From Castellaniella denitrificans (GTDB lineage Bacteria > Pseudomonadota > Gammaproteobacteria > Burkholderiales > Burkholderiaceae_B), in contig NZ_JBHSEZ010000004.1 in assembly GCF_042653765.1 (NCBI RefSeq), positions 124,001 to 188,000 on the forward strand: 64,000 nt of DNA. Reading direction: 5' to 3'. Made by a program: the position numbers and the translations under genes. Below, one piece after another: positions 22,773 to 31,521 of this stretch (its first letter is position 1; every line of letters begins with the position of its first letter). The notes beneath the pieces are model-generated. The model was not told the origin of the DNA. It made no database searches and saw only the letters and a program-made list of their open reading frames with translations.

Positions 22773-23672
22773 ATGCACACCCTGATCCTCAGCATTTCCT
22801 TCAGCGTCGCCGTCTCGATCTTCCTGAAGCTGGCCCGCGGCGGCGGCATCCGCATCGACCAGGCCATCGCCGTCAACTACGCGACGGCGGCGGCGCTCAG
22901 TCTGTGGCTGCTGCGCCCGCCCCTGGACACGCTGTTCGAACAACCGCCCGCCGTCTGGCTGATCCTGTGCCTGCTGGGAGTGCTGCTGCCCAGCGTGTTT
23001 CTGGTCATGGCGGCCGCCGTGCGCCGGGCGGGGATCGTGCGCAGCGACACCGCCCAGCGCCTGTCGCTGATCCTGCCGATCCTGGCCGCCTTCCTGGTGT
23101 TCCACGAGGTCCTGTCGGGCCGCAAGGCCTTCGGCATCGCCCTGGCGCTGTGCGCCCTGGCCTGCCTGCTGGCGCGCCCCCGGGCCGCGGCCGCGGCGCC
23201 GTCCGGGAACGCCGCGGCGGCGACCGCGCCCGAGGACGAGACGCGGGGATCGGCATCGCGCGGCTGGCTGGTGCTGCTGGGCGTCTGGGCGGGCTACGGC
23301 TGCATCGACATCCTGTTCAAGCAGATGGCGCGGATCGGCGCGGGCTTCACCGGCAGCCTGCTGCTGAGCTTCATCCTGGCCGGCCTGCTGATGGGCCTGT
23401 GGCTGCTGGTCCGGCGCACCCGCTGGGACGCCCGCAGCCTGACGTCCGGCGTCCTGCTGGGCGGACTGAACTTCGGCAACATCTACTTCTACATCCGCGC
23501 GCACCAGACCTTCCCGGACAACCCCACCCTGGTGTTCGCGGCCATGAACATCGGCGTGATCTCGATCGGGACGCTGGTGGGCGCGGGCGTGTTCCGCGAG
23601 CGGCTGAGCGCGCTGAACATGCTGGGCATCGGGCTGGCCCTGGGCGCGATCGTGCTGCTATTCCCCCGCTGA
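22773..23672 (+). CDS. EamA/DMT-family transporter
   Basis: 299 aa with about nine to ten hydrophobic segments and two similar halves, the drug/metabolite transporter layout. A low-complexity Ala/Pro stretch (about 130-155) separates the halves. Conserved-looking features include a Pro in the fourth to fifth segments ('LILPILAAFLVFHEVLSGRK') and, in the second half, 'NPTLVFAAMNIGVISIGTLV' with 'GVFRERLSALNMLGIGLALG'. The substrate cannot be told. It lies 22 bases after bioB. Its 3' end overlaps that of the convergent MFS gene by 15 bases. Confidence 0.85.
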   Translation: MHTLILSISFSVAVSIFLKLARGGGIRIDQAIAVNYATAAALSLWLLRPPLDTLFEQPPAVWLILCLLGVLLPSVFLVMAAAVRRAGIVRSDTAQRLSLILPILAAFLVFHEVLSGRKAFGIALALCALACLLARPRAAAAAPSGNAAAATAPEDETRGSASRGWLVLLGVWAGYGCIDILFKQMARIGAGFTGSLLLSFILAGLLMGLWLLVRRTRWDARSLTSGVLLGGLNFGNIYFYIRAHQTFPDNPTLVFAAMNIGVISIGTLVGAGVFRERLSALNMLGIGLALGAIVLLFPR

Positions 23673-25013
23673 GGCCGTCCGGGCCGGGGCCGGAGGCGGC
23701 GCCGGTTCGGGTTCCGGTTCCGGCGCGGCCGGCGCCGCCAGGGGGTCGTCGATCACCGGATCGTGCGAGATGTCGCGCGCCGGATCGACGCGCGGATCCA
23801 GCACCGCCATCACGTGGGAATTCTGCAGGGTGTCGGCCATGGGCACGAACTGGGTGGGCGCGTCCTCGCTGCGGTGCGTGCCCTTGACCTTCCGTTCGCG
23901 GATGAACACCACCAGCAGGGCGGCGCAGGCCGACACGAAGACGAAGTACACGTCCGACCCCCAGGCCCGCATCAGGCCGCCCGCCGCCAGCGGCCCCAGG
24001 CAGGCGCCCAGGCCGTAGACCATGTACAGCAGGGCGCTCAGGCCCACCCGCCGCTCGGGATCGACGTTGTCGTTGGCGAAGGCCGCCCCCATGGGATAGA
24101 GCGTGAACTGGACGATCCCCAGCACGCCGGAGAAGGCCACCAGGGCCACGTAGGGAAACTCGAACCAGCCCCACAGGGGCACCCCCAGGCACAACAGGAG
24201 CAGCGCGCCGATGCGGATCAGGCGCACCCGGCTCATGTGATCGGCCAGCCAGCCCAGGGGCCATTGGAACACCAGGCCGGCCGCCACGGACACCGCCAGG
24301 AACACCCCCACCTGGTGATTGTCCATGCCGTGCTGCAGCCCGTAGACAGGCGCCAGGCCATAGAACGCGCCCGTCAGCATGCCGGCCAGGAACAGCACCG
24401 TCAGGGACAGGGGCACGCGCGCCACGTAGTAGCGCAGGGCCAGGGGGGCCGGCACCTGCAGCGCCGGGTGCAGGCGCCGCGTCAGCGTCACCGGAATCAG
24501 GCTGAGCACGCTGCAGATCGCCACGAACACCAGCGGCTCGGAATCCAGCTTCGGGAACAGCCCCAGCGCCAGCTGGCCCAGCACGGTGCCCATACAGGAA
24601 GCGACCATGTAGAAGCCGAACACGGTCCCCCGCGAGGCGTTCTCGGTCTGCTCGTTGAGCCAGCTTTCGATGGCGATGAACAGGCTCACCATGGCGACGC
24701 CCGCCACGAAGCGCAGCGCCAGCCAGACCCACAGGCCCTGGATCAGGATCATCGCCAGCACGGTGACGGTGACCAGCGCCGCGCAGGCCGCGTAGGCGCG
24801 GATGTGGCCCACGCCGATGATCAGCCGGTGCCCGACCCGGGCGCCCAGCACCAGGCCCAGGTAGTACGCGGCGATCATCGCCCCGACCCAGACCTCGGAC
24901 ACGGACAGCGCCGTCAGCCGCAGGCCCAGGTAGGTATTGAACAGCCCGGAACTGAGCAACAGGATCAGGGTCGCCAGGTACAGGGAGAAAAATGCGCCGA
25001 TCGTCTTGGCCAT
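23658..25013 (-). CDS. MFS transporter (YcaD-like)
   Basis: 451 aa, about 12 membrane segments. The loop 2-3 motif is in the form 'YLGLVLGARVGHRLIIGVGH', and 'FIAIESWLNEQTENASRGTV' is typical of the YcaD/UMF2-type group of major facilitator proteins. The start 'MAKTIGAFFSLYLATLILLL' at 25013 is preferred; an upstream ATG would add a non-conserved arginine-rich leader. The C-terminus ends in a cytosolic Glu/Pro-rich tail of about 25 residues (EPEPEPAPPPAPAR). Substrate unknown. Divergent from moaC. Confidence 0.85.
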   Translation of the reverse strand: MAKTIGAFFSLYLATLILLLSSGLFNTYLGLRLTALSVSEVWVGAMIAAYYLGLVLGARVGHRLIIGVGHIRAYAACAALVTVTVLAMILIQGLWVWLALRFVAGVAMVSLFIAIESWLNEQTENASRGTVFGFYMVASCMGTVLGQLALGLFPKLDSEPLVFVAICSVLSLIPVTLTRRLHPALQVPAPLALRYYVARVPLSLTVLFLAGMLTGAFYGLAPVYGLQHGMDNHQVGVFLAVSVAAGLVFQWPLGWLADHMSRVRLIRIGALLLLCLGVPLWGWFEFPYVALVAFSGVLGIVQFTLYPMGAAFANDNVDPERRVGLSALLYMVYGLGACLGPLAAGGLMRAWGSDVYFVFVSACAALLVVFIRERKVKGTHRSEDAPTQFVPMADTLQNSHVMAVLDPRVDPARDISHDPVIDDPLAAPAAPEPEPEPAPPPAPARTASAGE

Positions 25014-25122
25014 GCGGAATTCCGGTCGGGAGCGCCGCCGGCATCCGGCCGGCATTGCCCTCAAGCAAGCATCATAGCAGCGGCGCATGCCGCCCGGCGG
25101 CGTCCTCGTTTATCATAGGACC

Positions 25123-25617
25123 ATGAGCGAAACAGACTTCTCCCCCACCCTCAGCCACCTGGATGAAAACGGCCAGGTCCGCATGGTCGACGTCGGCGCC
25201 AAGGCCCCGACCGACCGCACCGCCGTGGCCGAGGGCCGGGTGCGCCTGAACGCCCACGCCTGGGGCCTGCTGTCGGCCCAGGCCAATGCCAAGGGCGAGG
25301 TCCTGAACACGGCCCGCGTCGCCGGCATCCTGGCGGCCAAGCGCTGCGCCGAACTGATCCCCCTGTGCCACAGCCTGCCGCTCAGCTTCGTCGGGGTGGA
25401 CTTCTCGGCCGACGAGTCCAGCCGCACGCTGACCATCCGCGCCACCAGCCGCACCCGCCACCAGACCGGCGTCGAGATGGAGGCCATGACGGCCTGCTCC
25501 GTCGCCGCCCTGACGGTCTACGACATGTGCAAGGCCGCCGACAAGGGCATCGTCATCGAGCAGATCCGCCTGCTCAGCAAAACCGGAGGCAAGAGTGGCG
25601 ACTGGCGCAACGATTGA
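25123..25617 (+). CDS. moaC: Cyclic pyranopterin monophosphate synthase
   Basis: 164 aa. With MoaA it turns GTP into cyclic pyranopterin monophosphate, the first stage of molybdenum cofactor synthesis. Characteristic segments: 'LDENGQVRMVDVGAKAPTDR', 'KRCAELIPLCHSLPLSFVGV' (conserved H-S-L-P) and 'QTGVEMEAMTACSVAALTVY' then 'DMCKAADKG'. The ATG at 25123 follows a TAGGA element. First gene of the moaC-moaD-moaE-moaB-moeA run, whose cofactor is needed by NarG further right in the window. Confidence 0.97.
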   Translation: MSETDFSPTLSHLDENGQVRMVDVGAKAPTDRTAVAEGRVRLNAHAWGLLSAQANAKGEVLNTARVAGILAAKRCAELIPLCHSLPLSFVGVDFSADESSRTLTIRATSRTRHQTGVEMEAMTACSVAALTVYDMCKAADKGIVIEQIRLLSKTGGKSGDWRND

Positions 25618-25849
25618 AGTCCTGTATTTCGCCCAGGTCGCGGAACACATGGGCGTGCGGCGCGAAACCCTGCCCCTGGACGCGCCCGTCCAGGCGGGCG
25701 ACTGGCTGGACGCCCTGGCGGCGCGCTGTCCCGCCCTGGGGCCCTCGGCCCGCCTGAAGCTCGCCATCAACCAGGAACACGCCGGGCGCGCCGCCACGAT
25801 CCGCCCGGGCGACGAGGTCGCCGTGTTCGAGCCCGTCACCGGCGGCTGA
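25595..25849 (+). CDS. moaD: Molybdopterin synthase sulfur carrier subunit
   Basis: 84-aa ubiquitin-like protein; its C-terminal Gly-Gly ('VAVFEPVTGG') is thiocarboxylated and delivers sulfur to cyclic pyranopterin monophosphate. GTG start at 25595, supported by GGAGG five bases upstream and lying inside the end of moaC (23-base overlap), so translation is coupled to moaC. 'INQEHAGRAATIRPGDEVAV' is the usual beta-grasp end. Confidence 0.95.
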   Translation: MATGATIEVLYFAQVAEHMGVRRETLPLDAPVQAGDWLDALAARCPALGPSARLKLAINQEHAGRAATIRPGDEVAVFEPVTGG

Positions 25850-25884
25850 GTCCCGGGCCCGTTCAGCTTGTCCATGCACGCATC

Positions 25885-26367
25885 ATGATCCGCATCCAGA
25901 CCGAACGCTTCGAAGTCGCCGAACTGGCGGCGCTGCTGCAGGCCCGCGCGGCCGGCCGGGCCGGCGCCCTGGTGCACTTCCTGGGCATGGTGCGCGACTA
26001 CAGTCCCGACGCCGGCTCCCGCAGCCTGTTCCTGGAACACTACCCGGGCATGTGCGAACGCGAGATCCAGGCGCTGTGCGACCACGCGAAACAGCGCTGG
26101 GACGTCCTCGACACCGTGGTGGTCCACCGGGTCGGCGAACTGCCGCTGGGCGACCCCATCGTCTTCGTCGGCGTGGCCGCCGCCCACCGGGGCCAGGCCT
26201 TCCAGGCCTGCGAATACATCATCGACGCCCTGAAGACCCGCGCGCCCTTCTGGAAGCGCGAAACCCTGGCCGACGGCCAGGCCTTCTGGGTCGAACAGCA
26301 GGCCGCCGACGCCGAGAAAACCGCCCGGTGGGACACTTCCCGGGACACGCCCCAGGACATGCCATGA
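25885..26367 (+). CDS. moaE: Molybdopterin synthase catalytic subunit
   Basis: 160 aa. Binds two MoaD and converts cyclic pyranopterin monophosphate to molybdopterin. Conserved parts: 'GALVHFLGMVRDYS', 'LFLEHYPGMCEREIQALCD', 'VVVHRVGELPLGDPIVFVGV' and 'IIDALKTRAPFWKRE' with the active-site Lys. Directly after moaD; its stop overlaps the moaB ATG by four bases. Confidence 0.97.
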   Translation: MIRIQTERFEVAELAALLQARAAGRAGALVHFLGMVRDYSPDAGSRSLFLEHYPGMCEREIQALCDHAKQRWDVLDTVVVHRVGELPLGDPIVFVGVAAAHRGQAFQACEYIIDALKTRAPFWKRETLADGQAFWVEQQAADAEKTARWDTSRDTPQDMP

Positions 26368-26894
26368 AAGCCAATCCCGCCCTGCCGCCCGTCAGCCTGC
26401 GCTGCGCGGTGCTGACGATCTCCAGCCGCCGCACGGCCGCCGAGGACACGACCGGAGACTACCTGGCCGCCGCCCTGGGCGAGGCCGGCCACGACCTGCG
26501 GGCCCGCGCGCTGTGCCCGGACGACCGCTACCGGATCCGCAAGGTCCTCAGCGACTGGATCGCCGATCCGGACATCCAGGTGATCCTGTGCAACGGCGGC
26601 ACGGGCTTCACTCACGGCAAGTCCGCCATTCCCGCCGTCACGCCGCTGCTCGACCAGGTCGTGCCCGGCTTCGGCGAACTGTTCCGCCACCTGTCCTGGC
26701 TGGACATCGGCGCCTCCTCGCTGCAGTCCGACGCACTGGGCGGCATGGCCAACGACACCCTGGTGTTCTGCCTGCCCGGCTCGACGGGCGCCTGCCGCCT
26801 GGCCTGGGAAAAGATCCTGCTGTCCCAGCTCGACAGCCGCCAGCTCCCCTGCAATTTCGCCAGCGCCTACCGCGCGGCGCATATGGACACTTGA
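26364..26894 (+). CDS. moaB: Molybdenum cofactor biosynthesis protein B
   Basis: 176 aa, MogA/MoaB fold that adenylylates molybdopterin or otherwise prepares it for metal insertion. The MPT-binding motif is 'QVILCNGGTGFTHGKSAIPA', followed by 'ELFRHLSWLDIGASSLQSDA' and 'FCLPGSTGACRLAWEKILL'. Length favours MoaB over MogA. Overlaps moaE (ATGA) and lies two bases before moeA. Confidence 0.92.
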   Translation: MKANPALPPVSLRCAVLTISSRRTAAEDTTGDYLAAALGEAGHDLRARALCPDDRYRIRKVLSDWIADPDIQVILCNGGTGFTHGKSAIPAVTPLLDQVVPGFGELFRHLSWLDIGASSLQSDALGGMANDTLVFCLPGSTGACRLAWEKILLSQLDSRQLPCNFASAYRAAHMDT

Positions 26895-26896
26895 CC

Positions 26897-28105
26897 ATGC
26901 TCGACTTCGATGCCGCCCAGGCACGGCTGGCGGCGCGCGGACGCGCGCCCGCCGGACACGAAACCATCCCCCTCGACGCCCTCGCCGGCCGCGTGCTGGC
27001 CGAGGACGTCGTCGCCGTCCTCGACCTGCCGCCCGCCGACAACAGCGCCATGGACGGCTACGCGCTGCGCGCCGCCGACGCGGCCGCCCCCGGCGCCACG
27101 CTGCCGATCCAGCAGCGCTGCTTCGCCGGCCAGGCGCCCGAGCCCCTGCTGCCCGGCCAGGCCATCCGGCTGTTCACCGGCAGCGTGATCCCGGCGGGCG
27201 CGGACACCGTGGCCATGCAGGAGGACTGCCGCGAGGACGACGGCCGGGTCGCCTTCCTGACACCGCCCCCGCCCGGACGGCACATCCGCCGCCGGGGCGA
27301 GGACATGCGCGCGGGCCAGACCGTCCTGGCCCGGGGCACCCGCCTGGCGGCCGGCCACCTGGCCGTCCTGGCGGCCCAGGGCTACGACCGGGCGCCCGTC
27401 TTTCCCCGCCTGAAGGTCGGCATCCTGACCACCGGCGACGAACTCGTCCCCCCCGGCCAGCCCCTGCCCCCGGCCGCGATCCACAATTCCAACGCGCCGA
27501 TGCTCGCCAGCCTGTGCGGCGGACTGGGCGCGACCGCCCCGATGCTGCGCCACGCGCGCGACGACGCGCAAGCCACCCGCCGGGCGCTGGCCGAACTGAA
27601 CGAGGCCTGCGACCTGGTGCTCAGCGTGGGCGGGGCTTCGGTCGGGGAAAAGGATCTGGTCAAGCCCGCCATCGAAGCCCTGGGCGGTACGCTGGACCTG
27701 TGGCGGGTGCGCATGAAGCCGGGCAAGCCGGTGGCGCTGGCCGAACTGAACGGCCGCCCGGTGGTCTGCCTGCCCGGCAACCCGGTCTCGGCCTTCGCCG
27801 TGTTCACGCTGCTGGTCAGCCCCCTGATCCGGGGCCTGCAGGGCCGCCGGGACGTGCTGCCCCCGGTGCGGCGCGGCATCCTGGACACGGCCCGCGCCGT
27901 CGGGGGCGACCGCGACGACTTCCTGCGCATCCAGGCCACCCAGGGCGCCACCGGACTGCCCCGCCTGACGCCGCACACCCAGCAAAGCTCGGGCGCCCTG
28001 AGCAGCCTGGCCTGGGCGCACGGCCTGGCCCGCATCCCGGCGGGCGCGCGGCTGGAATCGGGTGCGGAAGTCGACTGGATGGCGCTGTCCGACTGGCTGG
28101 TCTGA
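26897..28105 (+). CDS. moeA: Molybdopterin molybdenumtransferase
   Basis: 402 aa. Inserts molybdate into adenylylated molybdopterin. Visible motifs: 'PPADNSAMDGYALRA', 'RLFTGSVIPAGADTVAMQED', 'VGILTTGDELVPPGQPLPPA', 'VLSVGGASVGEKDLVKPAIE' and 'MKPGKPVALAELNGRPVVCL' with 'PGNPVSAF'. The ATG at 26897 matches the family start ('LDFDAAQARL'). Last gene of the + moa operon; mobA converges on it 13 bases away. Confidence 0.97.
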   Translation: MLDFDAAQARLAARGRAPAGHETIPLDALAGRVLAEDVVAVLDLPPADNSAMDGYALRAADAAAPGATLPIQQRCFAGQAPEPLLPGQAIRLFTGSVIPAGADTVAMQEDCREDDGRVAFLTPPPPGRHIRRRGEDMRAGQTVLARGTRLAAGHLAVLAAQGYDRAPVFPRLKVGILTTGDELVPPGQPLPPAAIHNSNAPMLASLCGGLGATAPMLRHARDDAQATRRALAELNEACDLVLSVGGASVGEKDLVKPAIEALGGTLDLWRVRMKPGKPVALAELNGRPVVCLPGNPVSAFAVFTLLVSPLIRGLQGRRDVLPPVRRGILDTARAVGGDRDDFLRIQATQGATGLPRLTPHTQQSSGALSSLAWAHGLARIPAGARLESGAEVDWMALSDWLV

Positions 28106-28111
28106 GACCAG
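28097..28111. terminator. Hairpin at the moeA/mobA convergent ends (weak)
   Basis: CTGGTCT-G-AGACCAG, a near-perfect palindrome spanning the moeA stop codon and located between the two converging stops. No T-tract follows on either strand, so intrinsic termination is uncertain. Confidence 0.35.
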
Positions 28112-28118
28112 GCCCTGG

Positions 28119-28700
28119 TTACCGCCAGCGGTCCCAGTCCTCAGGCGTATTCAGGTTGACCAGCGCGTCCGCGTCGGGGAAATCGACGGCGGCCGCGCCG
28201 CAGGACCGCAGCCAGCCCTGGACCTGGCGGCCGCCCGCGTCCAGAAACGCCCGCAGCCCGTCCGCCAGGTCGCGGTGCGCCATCAGGCAGAGCGGATGCG
28301 GGCCGTCGGGCGTGCGCGCATAGGCCGGGCGGTCGGGCCGGGCCGCCGCGCCCAGCCGCGCGCCCAGGTCGTCAGGCCAGCGCACCACGTCCACCGGCAG
28401 CACGAACAGCCAAGGCGACCGCGCCCGCCGCAGGCCCGCCAGCACCCCGGCCAGGGGGCCGCAATCCGCATGGCCGGGATCGTCGCGCACGACCGTGCCG
28501 TAGGCGGCGTAGTCGCCCGGATGGCGGTTGGCGCTGATCCACAGGGTTTCCGCCCCCTGGGCCCGCAGAAAGCGGCAGGCATGGGCCGCCAGAGGGTCGC
28601 CGCGCCAGGGCATCAGCCCCTTGTCGGCCTCGGGATCCTGGGCGGTGCGCATGCGCCGGGATTGCCCGCCCGCGAGAATCAGGCCGTCGAATTCAACCAC
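28119..28700 (-). CDS. mobA: Molybdenum cofactor guanylyltransferase
   Basis: 193 aa. Attaches GMP to Mo-molybdopterin to make the bis-MGD cofactor that NarG uses. The nucleotidyltransferase signature 'GLILAGGQSRRM' with 'DKGLMPWRGDPLAAH' is clear, then 'VVRDDPGHADCGPLAGVLAG' and 'LPVDVVRWPDDL' (metal-binding Asp). Its start lies eight bases inside the end of moaA, so the two are cotranslated. No mobB is seen nearby. Confidence 0.95.
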   Translation of the reverse strand: MVEFDGLILAGGQSRRMRTAQDPEADKGLMPWRGDPLAAHACRFLRAQGAETLWISANRHPGDYAAYGTVVRDDPGHADCGPLAGVLAGLRRARSPWLFVLPVDVVRWPDDLGARLGAAARPDRPAYARTPDGPHPLCLMAHRDLADGLRAFLDAGGRQVQGWLRSCGAAAVDFPDADALVNLNTPEDWDRWR

Positions 28701-29778
28701 CGATGTAGCTCATCTCGATCTTGTGATCGCGGTGAGCCTCGCCGCGCCGCTCGGAATAGCGGTCGTCGCGCGCCTGCCAGACGCCCGCCAGATGCCGCGC
28801 CAGCGCCGCGTCGTCGGCCCCGGCGCGCAGCAACCCGCGGATGTCGTGGCCCTGCTCGGCGAACAGGCAGGTGAAGAGCCGCCCTTCGGGCGACAGGCGC
28901 AGCCGCGTACAGTCCCCGCAGAAGGGCTGGGACACGCTGGTGATCAGGCCGATCTCGCCCGCGCCGTCGGCGTAGGCCCAGCGGGCGGCGACTTCGCCCC
29001 GGTAGCGGGCCTGGACCGGCCGCAGCGGGAATTCGGCGCCGATGATCCGGACGATTTCCGCCCCGGTGACGACTTCGTCCATGCGCCAGCCATTGGTGTT
29101 GCCGACGTCCATGTATTCGATGAAGCGCAGCGTGTGGCCGGTGCCCCTGAAACGGCGCGCCATCGGCAGGATCTGGCCGTCGTTCATGCCCCGGCGCACG
29201 ACCATGTTGACCTTCACGGGCGCCAGCCCGGCCGCGGCGGCGGCCTCGATCCCGTCGAGGATCGTGGCGACGGGAACGCCGCTGTCGCTCATGCGCTCGA
29301 ACAGGGCGTCGTCCAGCGCATCGAGACTGACCGTCACCCGCGTCAGGCCGGCGTCGGCCAGCGCGCGGGCCTTGCGGGCCAGCAGCGTGCCATTGGTGGT
29401 CAGGGTCAGCTCGGGCGGTTCGCCGTCCGGCGTGCGCAGGCCGGCCAGCATCCCGACCAGGTTCTCGATCTGCTTGCGCAACAGGGGTTCGCCGCCGGTC
29501 AGGCGGATCTTGCGCACCCCGCCCGCCACGGCGATCCGGGCGACCCGGGTGATTTCCTCGAAGGTCAGCAGGGCGCCATGGGGCAGGAAGGCATGATCCG
29601 CGCCGAACAGCTCGCGCGGCATGCAATAGGTGCAGCGGAAATTGCAGCGGTCCGTGACGGAAATCCGCAGGTCGCGCAGGGGACGCCCGAGCGCGTCGCG
29701 CACCGTCCCGCCCGGCGCCGGGGCCGCGACGCGGCCCTCCGGCGCCGGCTCGGGCCGGCGAGGGATCACGCTGGGCAT
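28693..29778 (-). CDS. moaA: GTP 3',8-cyclase
   Basis: 361 aa, radical-SAM enzyme working with MoaC. N-terminal cluster 'SVTDRCNFRCTYCMP' (C-x3-C-x2-C) and C-terminal cluster region 'CGDCTRLRLSPEGRLFTCLF'. It also has 'IRLTGGEPLLRKQIENLVGM' and 'TLTTNGTLLARKARALADAG'. The C-terminus ends in Gly-Gly ('KIEMSYIGG'), essential in the family. Mo-cofactor genes are thus split between two converging operons here. A universal stress protein gene lies four bases upstream. Confidence 0.97.
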   Translation of the reverse strand: MPSVIPRRPEPAPEGRVAAPAPGGTVRDALGRPLRDLRISVTDRCNFRCTYCMPRELFGADHAFLPHGALLTFEEITRVARIAVAGGVRKIRLTGGEPLLRKQIENLVGMLAGLRTPDGEPPELTLTTNGTLLARKARALADAGLTRVTVSLDALDDALFERMSDSGVPVATILDGIEAAAAAGLAPVKVNMVVRRGMNDGQILPMARRFRGTGHTLRFIEYMDVGNTNGWRMDEVVTGAEIVRIIGAEFPLRPVQARYRGEVAARWAYADGAGEIGLITSVSQPFCGDCTRLRLSPEGRLFTCLFAEQGHDIRGLLRAGADDAALARHLAGVWQARDDRYSERRGEAHRDHKIEMSYIGG

Positions 29779-29782
29779 GGAA

Positions 29783-30244
29783 TCAGTCGTTTTCCTTGAC
29801 CCGGTAGACCAGGGTGGCGACCTTGGCCAGGCCCAGGACCTTGACCGTGACGCTGCCCAGCAGCAGGCGCGACAGACCGCTGCGGCCGTGGCTGCCGATG
29901 AAGATCAGGTCGCAGCCTTCGGTCTGGGCGGCCTGCACGATGCCGTCGGCCACGTTGAAGTTGGACACCGCCAGGGACTTGGCCTTGACGCCGGCCGTCT
30001 CGGCCCGGTCGAGCACGGCCTGGAGATATTTCTGGGCCTGCTCGGCGGCGGTGCGGTCGTAGTCTTCGTCCGTGATGGCGTAGGCGGCGGCCATGCCGTC
30101 GAAGCCGACCGTGGCGGCGAAGGGCTGGGTCACGTACAGCGCGACGATTTCCGCGCCGATGGCGCGGGCGAAGCAGACGCCCTTGTTGGCCGCTTGGGCG
30201 GAAAGCTTGGAGCCATCCGTGGGGATCAGAATTTTCTTGAACAT
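29783..30244 (-). CDS. Universal stress protein (UspA family)
   Basis: 153 aa. Begins 'FKKILIPTDGSKLSAQAANK' and ends with the ATP-binding signature G-x2-G-x9-G-(S/T), 'GSHGRSGLSRLLLGSVTVKV', so an ATP-binding type. An in-frame start 13 codons upstream also exists, but the conserved family start is at 30244. It sits between the DUF442 gene and moaA on the same strand; Usp genes are often induced under low oxygen or stress, which would suit a nitrate-respiring host (inference). Confidence 0.88.
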   Translation of the reverse strand: MFKKILIPTDGSKLSAQAANKGVCFARAIGAEIVALYVTQPFAATVGFDGMAAAYAITDEDYDRTAAEQAQKYLQAVLDRAETAGVKAKSLAVSNFNVADGIVQAAQTEGCDLIFIGSHGRSGLSRLLLGSVTVKVLGLAKVATLVYRVKEND

Positions 30245-30313
30245 GCGCGGATCATCCAAAACGCTAACGGGAGACATCAGCATACCTGCTGGCTCTCCGA
30301 AATGACAGTCGGA

Positions 30314-30676
30314 TCAGCCCTGGGTTTGATCTACGCCATATTCCCGGGCCGCGAGGAACAGATTCGTGCAGCGCGCGCCCGAGCGGCAGAAGGCCAGCAC
30401 CGGCGCCGGCAATTCCCGCAGCAGGCCGGCGAACTCGGCCACGTCGGCGGCCGTGATCGCGCCGCTGATCACGGGCTGGTAGCGCGCCTGCAGTCCGGCG
30501 TCCCGGGCCGCCCGCAGCACGTCGTCGGACAGGGGCTGCTCGGGGCCGCCCTCGCCGTCCGGACGGTTGATGATGACGGACTTGAATCCCGCGTCCGCCA
30601 GGGCCCGCATGTCATCGGGCTGCAGTTGGGGCGCGACGGAGAAATCGGGAGTCAGGGTCTGGTAGGTCAGGGGCAT
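30314..30676 (-). CDS. DUF442/phosphatase-like sulfur transferase (TIGR01244 type)
   Basis: 120 aa with the cysteine-phosphatase-like loop 'VLAFCRSGARCTNLF' (C-x-S-G-x-R) and 'LTPDFSVAPQLQPDDMRALA' and 'GFKSVIINRPDGEGGPEQP' at the start. This matches the small DUF442 domain found alone or fused to sulfide-oxidising enzymes. ATG at 30676 has AAGGAAG upstream and lies ten bases inside the end of the deacetylase gene. Biological role here unknown. Confidence 0.8.
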   Translation of the reverse strand: MPLTYQTLTPDFSVAPQLQPDDMRALADAGFKSVIINRPDGEGGPEQPLSDDVLRAARDAGLQARYQPVISGAITAADVAEFAGLLRELPAPVLAFCRSGARCTNLFLAAREYGVDQTQG

Positions 30677-31521
30677 ATTGCTTCCTTGGCGCAGCGCGGC
30701 GCGCCTTCGATCGTCAGGTGATGTTCCGCCAGCAGCCGGCCCATCAGCGGGCCCGCCAGCACCTCGTGTTCGGCCTGGCGCTGCGCCGACAGGCCGTCGG
30801 CGCCATCCGCGCCGAGCGCGGGATGGCACATCAGCACGTCGCCGTCGCGGCACGACGCCAGCCAGCGGCGCATCCAGCCCTCGTAGGCCGGGACGCCGCC
30901 CTGGAAATCATACACGCCCAGGAAGCCGGGATTGAGCGCATGGCCGCGCGCGGCCGCCCGCCGCCGCAGGCCGGACGCCCCCAGCCCGGCGATGACCGCG
31001 GCCTTGAAGCGCAGGCGCGGCGGCAGGCCCGCCATGCGGGACCGCCCGACGTCGCGGATCCAGGGGCTGCCATTCCGGGGCTCGGGCAGCGCTTCGAGCA
31101 GCGCATCGCGGATGCCCGGCAGCTGATGCACGTGCTGGTGGCCGTCGACGTAGTCGGGTTCACGGCCCGTGATGTCCCGGAACAGCGCCAGTTGCCGCCG
31201 CACGGCGGCGCGCACGGCATCGCCGGGCAGCCGCCCCAGCCAGGCGGTCCGGATCAGCGTCCCCAGGGGCAGGCACGGGCCGGGCTGGCCGAAGGATTCG
31301 GTGAAATTCAGATGCAGGCCGATCTGCAGCCCGGACGCCAGCAGGGCCCCCGTGTCCCGGCGCGCGGCCGGACCGTCGACCAGCAGGCTGGTGGCCGACA
31401 GGCGGCCGCGCCCGGCCAGCGACAGGATGCCGGCGTTCACCGCCGGGTTCATCCCGAAATCATCGGCGCACAATACAATGCGCCGGTATCGTTGCCCCGC
31501 AGGTTGTGAATCCGGATCCAT
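30667..31521 (-). CDS. ChbG/YdjC-type carbohydrate deacetylase (LgmC-like)
   Basis: 284 aa. Removes an acetyl group from an amino sugar. Metal-site motifs are visible: 'RRIVLCADDFGMNPAVNAGI' (Asp-Asp), 'LQIGLHLNFTES' (His) and 'VDGHQHVHQLPGIRDALLEA' (His-x-His). In Bordetella a YdjC-family enzyme, LgmC, deacetylates the lipid-linked GlcNAc that ends on lipid A. The GtrA, ArnT-like and ArnC-like genes next to it make the same role likely here. The ATG at 31521 overlaps by two bases the divergent ATG of the GtrA gene. Confidence 0.85.
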   Translation of the reverse strand: MDPDSQPAGQRYRRIVLCADDFGMNPAVNAGILSLAGRGRLSATSLLVDGPAARRDTGALLASGLQIGLHLNFTESFGQPGPCLPLGTLIRTAWLGRLPGDAVRAAVRRQLALFRDITGREPDYVDGHQHVHQLPGIRDALLEALPEPRNGSPWIRDVGRSRMAGLPPRLRFKAAVIAGLGASGLRRRAAARGHALNPGFLGVYDFQGGVPAYEGWMRRWLASCRDGDVLMCHPALGADGADGLSAQRQAEHEVLAGPLMGRLLAEHHLTIEGAPRCAKEAICP

